From an uncultured Duncaniella sp. (lineage in GTDB: Bacteria; Bacteroidota; Bacteroidia; Bacteroidales; Muribaculaceae): 63,053 bases of DNA. The stretch is taken from assembly GCF_910578445.1 (NCBI RefSeq), contig NZ_CAJTQC010000017.1, forward strand, positions 1-63,053. The letters run 5' to 3'. The notes below the pieces were generated by a model, which searched no databases, had not been told where the DNA came from, and saw nothing but the letters and a program-made list of their open reading frames with translations. The translations under genes were made by a program, and so were the position numbers. Shown here one piece after another: positions 1 through 8,050 of this stretch (the stretch's first letter is position 1; each line of letters begins with the position of its first letter).

Positions 1-95
1 CCTTAGTAACTACTTCCTATTTTTATTTTTGCCCAAAACGTTTAGGACAATATTGAATTGTAACTGAAATGTCCCAAATAGAAGAAAAATCTGTG

Positions 96-103
96 TAAAT
101 TTG
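96..103 (+). promoter_or_regulatory. -7 promoter element for the GH43 gene
   Basis: TAAATTTG matches the Bacteroidota -7 consensus TAnnTTTG and ends 17 bases before the GH43 start codon at 121. I see no clear TTTG -33 box at the usual 19-21 base distance, so the call rests on the -7 element and its position. Confidence 0.55.
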
Positions 104-120
104 CACCCGTCTATTGAGTA

Positions 121-1731
121 ATGAACGTTCTGATGTTACGTAAAAGTATAATAATTTTAACCTTGATTCTTGGAATCACGGTTGCAGGTCGAGCGGCTGG
201 TAACGAAGTGTCGCTTTCTTGGGGAGACATGGGGAACGGTACTTTTGCAAATCCTGTCCTCAATGCCGATTACTCAGACCTTGATGTAATCCGTGTGGGA
301 GATAAATACTACATGACATGCTCTGAGTTCCATTTCATGGGTATGCCTATTCTTGAATCCGACGATATGGTCAACTGGCATATCATCGGGCAGGTATATG
401 ACAGCATAGGGCTTCCCGGATATGGAGACATGACGAAATATGCAGAGGGCACATGGGCGCCGGCATTGCGCTATCATGACGGTAAGTTCTGGATTTTTGT
501 GTGTACGCCTGACGAAGGGCTTTTCATGACCACGGCTGAAAATCCCGCCGGACCGTGGAGTCCGTTGCATCTCGTAAAGGGAATTGCCAAGTGGGAGGAC
601 CCTTGTCCATTCTGGGATGACAACGGCGATGCCTATCTTGTGCGCAGCCGCCTCAGGGCGGGGCCTATAATCATCCATCGGATGAGCCCTGACGGCCGTG
701 AGCTTCTTGATGACGGTGTGACCGTCTATAAAGGGCCAGTGGCCGAAGGCCCTAAAATGTTTAAAAAGGATGGTTACTATTACATCAGCATTCCTGAGGG
801 TGGTGTAAGCAAAGGTTGGCAGACAGTTCTTCGTTCAAAGGATGTCTACGGGCCTTATGAGTCGCGCCGTGTACTCGAAAGGGGAAGTACGGATGTCAAT
901 GGTCCGCACCAAGGGTCGCTTGTCGAGACGCCCGACGGCAACTGGTGGTTCTATCATTTCCAGTCGGCCGGAACGCGAGGCCGTGTTGTCCATCTCCAGC
1001 CTGTGAAATGGATTGACGGTTTCCCTTTCATCGGAGAAGACTATGACGGCAATGGTGTAGGCGAGCCGGTGAAGATATGTCCTAAGCCATTGGCCGGATT
1101 TTCACGCCCGGATGTGCCTCAGACCTCCGACGAGTTCAACGACGGCAGACTCGGGATTCAGTGGCAGACCAACCACAATCCGGTTTATGAAAATATATCC
1201 TTCGGGCATCGTGACGGCTTTCTGACCATTGTCCCGATGGAGGCGCAGATGCTGCGAGCGGCGCGCAATCAGCTCACACAGAAAATCATGGGATTTCGTT
1301 CGGAAGCGGAAGTGTCGTTTGACATCTCCGACATGAAACCGGGCGACAGAAGCGGCCTTGAATGTCTCGGCAAGCAGTTTGTCGGAGGCGGAGTCATGGT
1401 TGAAGAGGTCGACGGACGTAGAGTCACGTCGGTTTATATGGAAAACGACAGCCTTGTGGTGTTCCGCAAGCCCTTTGAGGCGGCGGAGTCCGGCAAGGTG
1501 AATGTCCGTCTGTCGATTGACACTGTCGATGGTGATTTCCGTTTCAGCTATAGCCTTGACGGGAAAAACTATATGCCGCTCGGAGAAGCCTTTGAGATGA
1601 AAGAAGGATTCTGGAAAGGTGTCAGGACCGGCATCTATGCCTATTCGACAAACGAAAACTATGGAAAAACACACTTCGATTATTTCCGTTACCGTCACGA
1701 CGGGCCGGAGTTATCATCGCAAAACGAATAA
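121..1731 (+). CDS. GH43 family glycoside hydrolase (beta-xylosidase / alpha-L-arabinofuranosidase type)
   Basis: Predicted secreted or periplasmic glycosidase of 536 residues acting on xylan or arabinan oligosaccharides. Residues 1-26 form a signal peptide. The five-bladed propeller domain covers about 40-330: D53 in the segment NADYSDLDVIRVG aligns with the general base of GH43, D160 (WEDPCPF) with the pKa-modulating aspartate, and E209 (AEGPKMF) with the general acid. Residues about 335-530 look like the C-terminal beta-sandwich found in GH43 beta-xylosidases. All three catalytic carboxylates are present, so it should be active; substrate cannot be fixed from sequence (xylose versus arabinose linkage). 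A -7 element lies just upstream and the next gene starts 13 bases after the stop, so the two may be co-transcribed although their functions are unrelated. Confidence 0.88.
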   Translation: MNVLMLRKSIIILTLILGITVAGRAAGNEVSLSWGDMGNGTFANPVLNADYSDLDVIRVGDKYYMTCSEFHFMGMPILESDDMVNWHIIGQVYDSIGLPGYGDMTKYAEGTWAPALRYHDGKFWIFVCTPDEGLFMTTAENPAGPWSPLHLVKGIAKWEDPCPFWDDNGDAYLVRSRLRAGPIIIHRMSPDGRELLDDGVTVYKGPVAEGPKMFKKDGYYYISIPEGGVSKGWQTVLRSKDVYGPYESRRVLERGSTDVNGPHQGSLVETPDGNWWFYHFQSAGTRGRVVHLQPVKWIDGFPFIGEDYDGNGVGEPVKICPKPLAGFSRPDVPQTSDEFNDGRLGIQWQTNHNPVYENISFGHRDGFLTIVPMEAQMLRAARNQLTQKIMGFRSEAEVSFDISDMKPGDRSGLECLGKQFVGGGVMVEEVDGRRVTSVYMENDSLVVFRKPFEAAESGKVNVRLSIDTVDGDFRFSYSLDGKNYMPLGEAFEMKEGFWKGVRTGIYAYSTNENYGKTHFDYFRYRHDGPELSSQNE

Positions 1732-1744
1732 TCAATTGTTGAAA

Positions 1745-3067
1745 ATGAATAGAAAAATCAATGATTCAGCCTCCGACGACTACACGATGCTTGAGGCTAT
1801 AGAGGAAGCGAAACGCTGTCTACACTGTAAAAACCCATTGTGCAAGAAGGGATGTCCCATAAGCAACGACATGCCCGAATGGATACGGGAACTATCTATG
1901 GGCAATCTCGGCAATGCAATGGCCATCATCAACGCGAAGAGCAATCTGCCGGCTGTCTGCGGCAGGGTCTGCGCCCACGAGCGCCAATGTGAGGGCAATT
2001 GCATCCTTAACAAGAAGAATGCCCACATCCACATCGGCAAGCTCGAACGCTTCGTTGCGGATTTCGACAGTTCGATGAATCTCACACGCGAGAATCTTGT
2101 CCCGAAGACACGTGGACGTGTGGCTGTCATCGGCAGTGGCCCGGCCGGCCTTACAGTAGCCGGCGAGCTTTCACGCAAGGGCTTCGATGTGGAGATTTTT
2201 GAGATGGAGCCGGAAGCCGGCGGTGTGCTCATGCTCGGCATTCCTGAATACCGTCTGCCTAAAGAGGTGGTACGTAACGAAATCAAAAAAATCTGTGAAC
2301 TTGGGGTGCGTATCCACTGCAATGTCACCATTGGCAAAGATTTTACCGTCGATGACCTGTTTGAACAGGGCTTCGATGCAATTTTCATGGGCACGGGCAC
2401 TGGTAAACCAAAGAAACTGTCGATTCCCGGAAAAGACTACGAAGGTGTCCGTCAGGCCATCTATTTCCTTCGTCGTGTGAGCCTTTATAATTCAGGCCTT
2501 ATCAGCAGGGATGAAATCCCGGTGAAGGTAAACGACCGTGTGTTCGTCATCGGTTGCGGTAACACCGCTATGGATGCGGCACGTACGGCTCTGCGTATGG
2601 ATGCCAAGGAAGTGACCGTCGTTTACCATAGGTCGATTGAGAATATGAGTGCCCTGAGAGCCGAGTATGACGATGCTGTCAAGGAGGGTGTCAAGTTTAT
2701 GTGGAATTCCTCGATTACGGAAATCCGTGGCGAGGACGGAATCATAAAAGAAGTGACCATAAACCGCGAAGGCGATGAAATCGTCCTCCCGGCCGACAGG
2801 ATTGTGATGGCTGTCGGCAGTCAGCCGGCAAGCCGTATCGTATCGACCACCGAGGGCATCAAGGTCGACGACAAGGGCTATGTCCTCACACGTGAGACAC
2901 CCTATGGCATGACAAGCCGCAAGGGTGTGTTTGCCGGAGGCGATGTCACCAATCGTCCGGCGACAGTTGTCCATGCGATGCAGGATGCCCGTAAGGTTTC
3001 CGACGGCATAATGCAGTATGTCGACGCTCTCAAACTCATGACAGAAATCGACAGCAAGGAAATCTGA
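1745..3067 (+). CDS. GltD-like NADPH-dependent oxidoreductase (homotetrameric glutamate synthase / SudA / NfnB family)
   Basis: Flavoprotein of 440 residues resembling the small subunit of glutamate synthase. An upstream in-frame start at 1619 lies inside the GH43 gene; ATG 1745 gives the family N-terminus. A cysteine-rich segment (CLHCKNPLCKKGCP, about residues 25-38) followed by further cysteines is the two-cluster [4Fe-4S] domain. GSGPAGLTVAGEL is the FAD dinucleotide fold and VIGCGNTAMDAARTA the NADPH fold; GGDVTNRPATVVHAMQDAR is the C-terminal FAD contact. The same architecture serves glutamate synthase, sulfide dehydrogenase alpha subunit and the electron-bifurcating NfnB. The partner that would decide (gltB, or a SudB/NfnA FAD-NAD protein) is not adjacent, so the exact role is open. 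Confidence 0.85.
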   Translation: MNRKINDSASDDYTMLEAIEEAKRCLHCKNPLCKKGCPISNDMPEWIRELSMGNLGNAMAIINAKSNLPAVCGRVCAHERQCEGNCILNKKNAHIHIGKLERFVADFDSSMNLTRENLVPKTRGRVAVIGSGPAGLTVAGELSRKGFDVEIFEMEPEAGGVLMLGIPEYRLPKEVVRNEIKKICELGVRIHCNVTIGKDFTVDDLFEQGFDAIFMGTGTGKPKKLSIPGKDYEGVRQAIYFLRRVSLYNSGLISRDEIPVKVNDRVFVIGCGNTAMDAARTALRMDAKEVTVVYHRSIENMSALRAEYDDAVKEGVKFMWNSSITEIRGEDGIIKEVTINREGDEIVLPADRIVMAVGSQPASRIVSTTEGIKVDDKGYVLTRETPYGMTSRKGVFAGGDVTNRPATVVHAMQDARKVSDGIMQYVDALKLMTEIDSKEI

Positions 3068-3290
3068 GGTCAGTCCGAGGCTGAGGCTGCGCAATGATTG
3101 CCGGCTGCGGCTTCGGGATAATGACCGTAGGCGTTAAAGCAGTCAGCGCGGCGTTACGTATGCCACGTCGATTCAGGTATTTTAACAATGGGCAGTGTGG
3201 CTGTCGGGTAAAAACCGGGGCCTCTCTGCTCATTGTTGTCCTTCGGAAAGGTCAGGTTTCATCGAAAATTGCTGTTTTGGCGCGTTTTGT
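3068..3290. other. Intergenic region without recognised content
   Basis: About 220 bases between the GltD-like gene and the DUF177 promoter. A 72-codon frame exists (3094-3312) but it has no recognisable protein features and runs through the downstream promoter. I see no convincing terminator. Confidence 0.5.
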
Positions 3291-3321
3291 TTTGATTTAT
3301 GAAACTTTTTGACTACCTTTG
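3291..3321 (+). promoter_or_regulatory. Promoter of the DUF177-rpmF-fabH cluster
   Basis: TTTG at 3291-3294, 19 bases, then TACCTTTG at 3314-3321 matches the Bacteroidota -33/-7 consensus. Transcription would start near 3328, which excludes the in-frame ATG at 3299 and supports the GTG start at 3347. Confidence 0.8.
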
Positions 3322-3346
3322 CGCAGTTTTTTCAACCAATATTGTT

Positions 3347-3958
3347 GTGGGAAAATTTTCAGAATTCCGCCTCCAATTGAAAAACATCCCCGAAGGTGTT
3401 CAAGAGTTTGAATATCATCTCGGAAAGCAGTTTTTCGTGAACATGGAGAGCGCAGACATACATGATGCCGACCTTACGGTAAAGCTCACGGTGACTCACA
3501 AGCATGATATTTATAATCTTGCTTTCCATGTCGCCGGTACTGTCACGCTCATCTGTGACCGTTGTCTTGACGACCTCATCCATCCGATTGACGCTACGTA
3601 TGACATCGCTGTTAAATATGGCGACGACTATTCGGAAACTGATGAACTTCTCATCATTCCTGAAAGCGATAATTGGCTGAATGTGTCGTATATGATTTTC
3701 GACACAGCATCGTTGGCCATCCCGGTCAAACACGTTCATCCGCTCGGCAAATGTAACCGTGCGATGAGCGCTTTGCTCCGCAAGCACCGCGCAACCAAGA
3801 TTGACGATGAGGATGCCGAGCTGACCGACCAGCTTATGGACGAGATGGATTCGATGGATGTTGCTCCCGATGCTCCCGGAGAATCGCAGCAACCGGTCGA
3901 CTCTCGTTGGGACGCACTGAAAAAACTTGCGACAGACGCATCCGAACCTGCCGACTGA
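3347..3958 (+). CDS. yceD: DUF177 / YceD family protein, linked to 50S ribosome assembly
   Basis: Protein of 203 residues if started at GTG 3347. The longer frame from ATG 3299 would begin inside the promoter; starting at GTG gives the sequence (M)GKFSEFRLQLKN. The core includes LICDRCLDDL, the Cys-x2-Cys stretch characteristic of the family, and an acidic tail with DDEDAELTDQLMDEMDSMD. YceD proteins are encoded next to rpmF in most bacteria and in plants their homologue is needed for 23S rRNA accumulation; a role in 50S assembly is known for the family, the precise activity is not. rpmF follows after 95 bases, the classical arrangement. Confidence 0.85.
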   Translation: MGKFSEFRLQLKNIPEGVQEFEYHLGKQFFVNMESADIHDADLTVKLTVTHKHDIYNLAFHVAGTVTLICDRCLDDLIHPIDATYDIAVKYGDDYSETDELLIIPESDNWLNVSYMIFDTASLAIPVKHVHPLGKCNRAMSALLRKHRATKIDDEDAELTDQLMDEMDSMDVAPDAPGESQQPVDSRWDALKKLATDASEPAD

Positions 3959-4053
3959 AATTAGGACAGCCGAGACGGTTCAACCATACATAGAGAAAAA
4001 TAATTTACGTGTTTTCACATTTCATCAAGCAAAACAAAAAATAATAATAAATC

Positions 4054-4239
4054 ATGGCACATCCTAAACGCAAGCAATCAAAGACCCGTACAGCAAAGCG
4101 TCGTACACATGACAAGGCTGTAGTCCCCACTCTCGCCCTCTGCCCCAACTGCGGTTCATGGCATCTGTATCACACCGTATGCGGTGAATGCGGTTACTAT
4201 CGCGGACGCATCGCCATCGAAAAGACAGCAGCAGTCTAA
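4054..4239 (+). CDS. rpmF: 50S ribosomal protein L32
   Basis: Complete 61-residue L32. The N-terminal half is very basic (MAHPKRKQSKTRTAKRRTHD), and the four cysteines C30, C33, C43 and C46 (CPNC and CGEC) form the zinc ribbon found in the C+ form of L32. It belongs to the 50S subunit near the peptidyl-transferase exit region. It sits between DUF177 and fabH; the plsX gene that separates rpmF and fabH in many bacteria is absent here. Confidence 0.97.
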   Translation: MAHPKRKQSKTRTAKRRTHDKAVVPTLALCPNCGSWHLYHTVCGECGYYRGRIAIEKTAAV

Positions 4240-4416
4240 GCCAAGCCGGCTTTTACGCAATGAATCTCGCGCGGCTCAGGCAGACTTGCGGGATGAAATT
4301 ATTGAACGGAGTGTTCAGAAAATATCAACCATCCGCGGGTCAGTCAGACTCGCGCATGGTTTATATTAATATGTAATGTCAGCTGACCTCCGGTAACTTT
4401 AAATCGAAATTTAGTT

Positions 4417-5400
4417 ATGCTTCATGCACGAATTTCAGGATTGGCTTCCTATGCTCCTGACGACATTCTCGACAATGAAATGCTGTCGAAGATGGTCGAC
4501 ACAAACGATGAGTGGATCACCACTCGTGTAGGCATCAAGGAACGTCGAATCCTTCGCGAACCCGGTAAAGGTTCGTCATATCTTGGTATCAAGGCTGTCG
4601 AGAAACTTCTCGAACGCACCGGAACCAAGCCTGAGGAAGTTGACCTTCTCATATGCGCCACTTCCAATCCCGACTACCGCTTCCCTTCGACAGGATCGGT
4701 AATCGCTCACCAGCTTGGCCTCAAGAACGCATATGCCTACGACGTGCAGGCTGCATGCGCAGGATTCCTTGTGGCTCTTGAAGATGGTTCGGCCTATGTC
4801 CGTTCAGGTCTTCGCAAGAAGGTGGTAGTTGTTGCGGCTGAGAAGATGTCGTCGATGACCAACTATCAGGACCGCGCGACCTGCCCGCTGTTTGGCGACG
4901 GCGCCGGTGCGATGCTCCTCGAACCCACTGAGGATAACGTTGGTGTGATGGACGGTGTGTTCCACGTCGATGGCGAAGGCCTCGAACATCTCTGGATGCC
5001 GGCCGGTGGCTCTGTGTTGCCTGCTTCACACGAAACTGTCGACGCTCAGCAGCATTTCGTGATTCAGGACGGTCGCAATGTCTACAAAAACGCTGTGACC
5101 GACATGCTCGAATCATCGCTTGAAGTGATGAAGCGTAACGACCTTACAGTTGACAATATCGACTGGTTCGTTTCGCATCAGGCCAACCTCCGTATCATCG
5201 AGGCTGTAGGCTCTCGCCTCGGCATCGACACAAACAAGGTGCTTGTCAACATCGAGAAATACGGAAACACCTCGGCTGCTTCAGTTCCCCTCTGTCTTGA
5301 TGAATATCAGGACCGTTTGAAGAAGGGTGACAAAATCATCCTCACTGCCTTCGGCGCAGGCTTCACTTGGGGCGCTATGTACATTATCTGGGATCTCTGA
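4417..5400 (+). CDS. fabH: 3-oxoacyl-[acyl-carrier-protein] synthase III (KAS III)
   Basis: Condenses acetyl-CoA or a branched acyl-CoA with malonyl-ACP to start fatty acid synthesis, in the cytosol. The 327-residue protein is full length. The catalytic triad is visible: C114 in QAACAGF, H254 in SHQAN and N284 in YGNTSAAS. The C-terminus GAGFTWGAMYI is typical. Length, triad and position after rpmF leave little doubt about family. The primer preference (straight or branched) cannot be read from sequence. A hairpin at 5476-5501 follows and probably ends the transcript. Confidence 0.96.
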   Translation: MLHARISGLASYAPDDILDNEMLSKMVDTNDEWITTRVGIKERRILREPGKGSSYLGIKAVEKLLERTGTKPEEVDLLICATSNPDYRFPSTGSVIAHQLGLKNAYAYDVQAACAGFLVALEDGSAYVRSGLRKKVVVVAAEKMSSMTNYQDRATCPLFGDGAGAMLLEPTEDNVGVMDGVFHVDGEGLEHLWMPAGGSVLPASHETVDAQQHFVIQDGRNVYKNAVTDMLESSLEVMKRNDLTVDNIDWFVSHQANLRIIEAVGSRLGIDTNKVLVNIEKYGNTSAASVPLCLDEYQDRLKKGDKIILTAFGAGFTWGAMYIIWDL

Positions 5401-5475
5401 TCAGAACCCTGACATTTTTGGAATGTGGCTCACCGTCATGACGGCGGAATCACCGCACTCTGTAATTATAAACGG

Positions 5476-5508
5476 AAATAGCATCTTTTCAGGTGCTATT
5501 TTTGTTTA
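5476..5508 (+). terminator. Hairpin terminator after fabH
   Basis: Arms 5476-5485 and 5492-5501 pair over ten bases around a six-base loop and are followed by a T-rich run (TTTGTTTAT). It lies 75 bases after the fabH stop. Confidence 0.7.
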
Positions 5509-5555
5509 TAATTATAGTCAATAATTATAATCATCAAAACAGAAAAATCAGCGAT

Positions 5556-6440
5556 ATGGAACATAAAGCAGGATTTGTCAATATTGTCGGTAACCCGAAT
5601 GTCGGGAAATCGACTCTAATGAACGACTTAGTAGGCGAACGTATAAGCATCATAACTTCCAAGGCTCAGACCACCCGCCACCGTATAATGGGCATCGTCA
5701 ACACTCCTGACTACCAGATTGTGTTTTCCGACACACCCGGAGTGCTTCAGCCTAAATACAAGCTTCAGGAAAGCATGCTCAACTTCAGTGAGGGAGCGCT
5801 TGTTGATGCGGATGTGCTTATCTATGTCACCGATGTGGTCGAAGACCCCTCGAAGAATGCCGACTTTCTCGCGAAGGTTGCAAAAGAAAAGATGCCGGTG
5901 CTCCTCGTCATCAACAAGATTGATCTCGTAAAGGAACAGAAGGAACTTGAAGACCTCACCGAACGCTGGCGTGGCATTCTTCCGAATGCCGAAATCTTCC
6001 CGATTTCAGCCAAGGAGGGTTTCAACACCGACAATCTTCTCAAACGCATAGTGGAGCTTCTACCCGTGTCCGCACCATATTTCGGCAAGGACGCTCTGAC
6101 CGACAAGCCTGCCCGCTTCTTCGTCACTGAAATCATCCGTGAGAAGATTCTGACTCTCTATGACAAGGAGATTCCTTATTCTGTCGAGGTCATTGTCGAG
6201 AAATTCGAGGAAAAAGAGAAGTCGATCCACATTATGGCCGTCATCTATGTCGAGAGGGATTCCCAGAAAGGCATCATCATCGGCCATCAGGGAAGCAAAA
6301 TCAAGAAGGTCGGAATGGAAGCGCGCAAGGATATTGAAAAATTCTTTGACAAGAGTGTGTTCCTTGAGCTGTTTGTCAAAGTCGAGCCGAATTGGCGTAA
6401 CCGCGAAAACAAGCTGCGCTCATTCGGATATATGGAATAA
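5556..6440 (+). CDS. era: GTPase Era
   Basis: Essential ribosome-associated GTPase that binds the 3' end of 16S rRNA during 30S maturation. Starting at ATG 5556 gives 294 residues, the usual Era length; the upstream in-frame start at 5493 would fall in the fabH terminator. G1 is GNPNVGKS (residues 12-19), G3 is DTPG and G4 is NKID. The C-terminal KH domain carries IIIGHQGSKIKKVG, the GxxG RNA-binding loop. In many Bacteroidales genomes der follows era; here a terminator and an unrelated gene follow. Confidence 0.96.
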   Translation: MEHKAGFVNIVGNPNVGKSTLMNDLVGERISIITSKAQTTRHRIMGIVNTPDYQIVFSDTPGVLQPKYKLQESMLNFSEGALVDADVLIYVTDVVEDPSKNADFLAKVAKEKMPVLLVINKIDLVKEQKELEDLTERWRGILPNAEIFPISAKEGFNTDNLLKRIVELLPVSAPYFGKDALTDKPARFFVTEIIREKILTLYDKEIPYSVEVIVEKFEEKEKSIHIMAVIYVERDSQKGIIIGHQGSKIKKVGMEARKDIEKFFDKSVFLELFVKVEPNWRNRENKLRSFGYME

Positions 6441-6470
6441 AATTGGCCTCAAAACGGTCTCGAAAAATAA

Positions 6471-6506
6471 GGGGAGGATACAGCTGTTGTGTCCTCCCCT
6501 GACTTT
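6471..6506 (+). terminator. Hairpin terminator after era
   Basis: GGGGAGGA at 6471-6478 pairs with TCCTCCCC at 6492-6499, and the stem extends inward by four more pairs. A short CTTTT run follows. It starts 30 bases after the era stop. Confidence 0.65.
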
Positions 6507-6615
6507 TCGGGCTGTGTCCCGGCAAAGTGTTACACTCCTGTTTAAATTTACGTTTTTGTAAATAACCATGCTTTTAAATTAGTCCTGTTTGCTTGTTTCG
6601 GAGATGTAAATGCCG

Positions 6616-6623
6616 TACCTTTG
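6616..6623 (+). promoter_or_regulatory. -7 promoter element upstream of the cysteine desulfidase-type gene
   Basis: TACCTTTG fits TAnnTTTG exactly, 52 bases before the start codon at 6676. The nearest TTTG (6588-6591) is 24 bases upstream, slightly further than the usual 19-21. Confidence 0.6.
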
Positions 6624-6675
6624 CCGACGTAACCTTAATTTTTAAATACCGATACATCTAATATTCACAGAAGAT

Positions 6676-7962
6676 ATGGTGAGTGAATCAAAAAGAGAGA
6701 AGATTATCGCGCTTATCAACCGCGAAGTTGTGCCGGCAATAGGGTGTACCGAACCTGTTGCAGTGGCTCTTTGTGTGGCCAAAGCCACTGAGCTTCTTGG
6801 TGTGCTTCCCGCACGCATCGAGGTCGCTCTGAGTGGAAATATGTTGAAAAACGCAATGGGTGTAGGGATTCCCGGAACAGGGATGATCGGGCTGCCCATC
6901 GCAATGGCTCTCGGTGCGCTCGTCGGAAAGTCGTCCTATGGACTTGAAGTGCTGAAGGATGTGACGCCGGAAGCTGTGGAGTTGGGCTCGCGCTATATTT
7001 CTGAAGGACGTATTGTGATTTCGCACGATGAAAAAGCCCCTTCAAAGCTCCACGTCGATGTCACTGTCACCGATGACGATGGTGGAAATACGGCGCGCGC
7101 GGTGATTTCGTGTGAACACACCCATTTCATCCTTCTCCAGAAAAACGGTGAGACTATTCTAAGCGAGGAGGCCACAGGCGACGCTGCCGAGAACTCTGAC
7201 GACATTGCTCTTGACCTCGCCACCGTCTATGAATTCGCTACCGAGACACCTGTCGATGAGATTTCATTCATCCTTGAGGCGAAACGTCTGAACATGGCTG
7301 CGGCAGAGACGGCGCTTTCAGGTGACTACGGCCACTCGCTCGGTGCTACCATACGCAACTGCGGACTGAAATATTATGGTGATACTCCGGTCGAACATAT
7401 GATTTCCTACACATCGGCCGCCTGCGACGCACGCATGGGCGGTGCACCTGTGGCCGTGATGTCAAACTCAGGCAGCGGTAATCAGGGAATCACAGCCACA
7501 ATGCCGGTGGTCAGCTTTGCTGCCGATATGGAGGCCGGTGAGGAGCAGACCATACGCGCGCTTATCCTGAGCCATCTGACGAGCATTTACATCAAGCAGA
7601 GTCTCGGCCGCCTGTCGGCCCTCTGTGGATGCGTGGTTGCCTCTACCGGCGCATCGGCTGCCATAGTCTATCTGATGGGCGGAGGTTTCAGTGAAGTCTG
7701 TTCGGCCGTAAAGAATATGGTGGCGAATCTTACAGGCATGATTTGCGACGGCGCAAAACCCTCGTGCGCGCTTAAGATTTCGTCAGGTGTGTCGACCGCG
7801 ATGATGTCGGCGATGCTTGCTATGAACGGAAAATGCGTATCGTCTGCCGAGGGCATAATCAGTGAGGATGTCGATGCGACAATCCACAATCTGACATCCA
7901 TCGGACGTGAGGCTATGAACGAGACCGACCGTCTTGTCCTCCAGATAATGACTTCTAAATAA
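6676..7962 (+). CDS. UPF0597 / CyuA family protein, probable L-cysteine desulfidase
   Basis: Protein of 428 residues of the YhaM/CyuA (UPF0597) family, related to the iron-sulfur L-serine dehydratase alpha chain. The N-terminal motif VVPAIGCTEPVAVALCVAKA carries C24 of the conserved cysteine set, and further cysteines occur in CGCVVAST and GMICDGAKPSCALKISS, as expected for a [4Fe-4S] enzyme. The E. coli member degrades cysteine to pyruvate, ammonia and sulfide; I transfer that activity by family only. Glycine-rich stretches such as SNSGSGNQGITATMPV are typical. It has its own promoter-like element and a strong terminator, so it is probably a single-gene transcript. Confidence 0.83.
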   Translation: MVSESKREKIIALINREVVPAIGCTEPVAVALCVAKATELLGVLPARIEVALSGNMLKNAMGVGIPGTGMIGLPIAMALGALVGKSSYGLEVLKDVTPEAVELGSRYISEGRIVISHDEKAPSKLHVDVTVTDDDGGNTARAVISCEHTHFILLQKNGETILSEEATGDAAENSDDIALDLATVYEFATETPVDEISFILEAKRLNMAAAETALSGDYGHSLGATIRNCGLKYYGDTPVEHMISYTSAACDARMGGAPVAVMSNSGSGNQGITATMPVVSFAADMEAGEEQTIRALILSHLTSIYIKQSLGRLSALCGCVVASTGASAAIVYLMGGGFSEVCSAVKNMVANLTGMICDGAKPSCALKISSGVSTAMMSAMLAMNGKCVSSAEGIISEDVDATIHNLTSIGREAMNETDRLVLQIMTSK

Positions 7963-7975
7963 TAGGCTTTTGAAT

Positions 7976-8029
7976 AAAACGTTAAAATGGTTGCAGACGA
8001 TTGTCCGTCTGCAACCATTTTAACGTTTT
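7976..8029. terminator. 24-bp perfect inverted repeat, bidirectional terminator
   Basis: Arms 7976-7999 and 8006-8029 are perfectly complementary over 24 bases around a six-base loop. The outer ends are AAAA and TTTT, giving a U-run in either direction. It lies between convergent genes ending at 7962 (plus) and 8051 (minus). Confidence 0.85.
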
Positions 8030-8050
8030 ATCCGGAGGATTATGTAAGGG

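Noticed and set aside
3094..3312. 72-codon open frame between the GltD-like gene and DUF177
   Set aside because: No protein-like features, and it runs through the promoter and into the DUF177 start region.
5506..5530. AT-rich palindrome upstream of era
   Set aside because: TATAATTATA-type symmetry is expected in AT-rich spacers and shows no promoter spacing.
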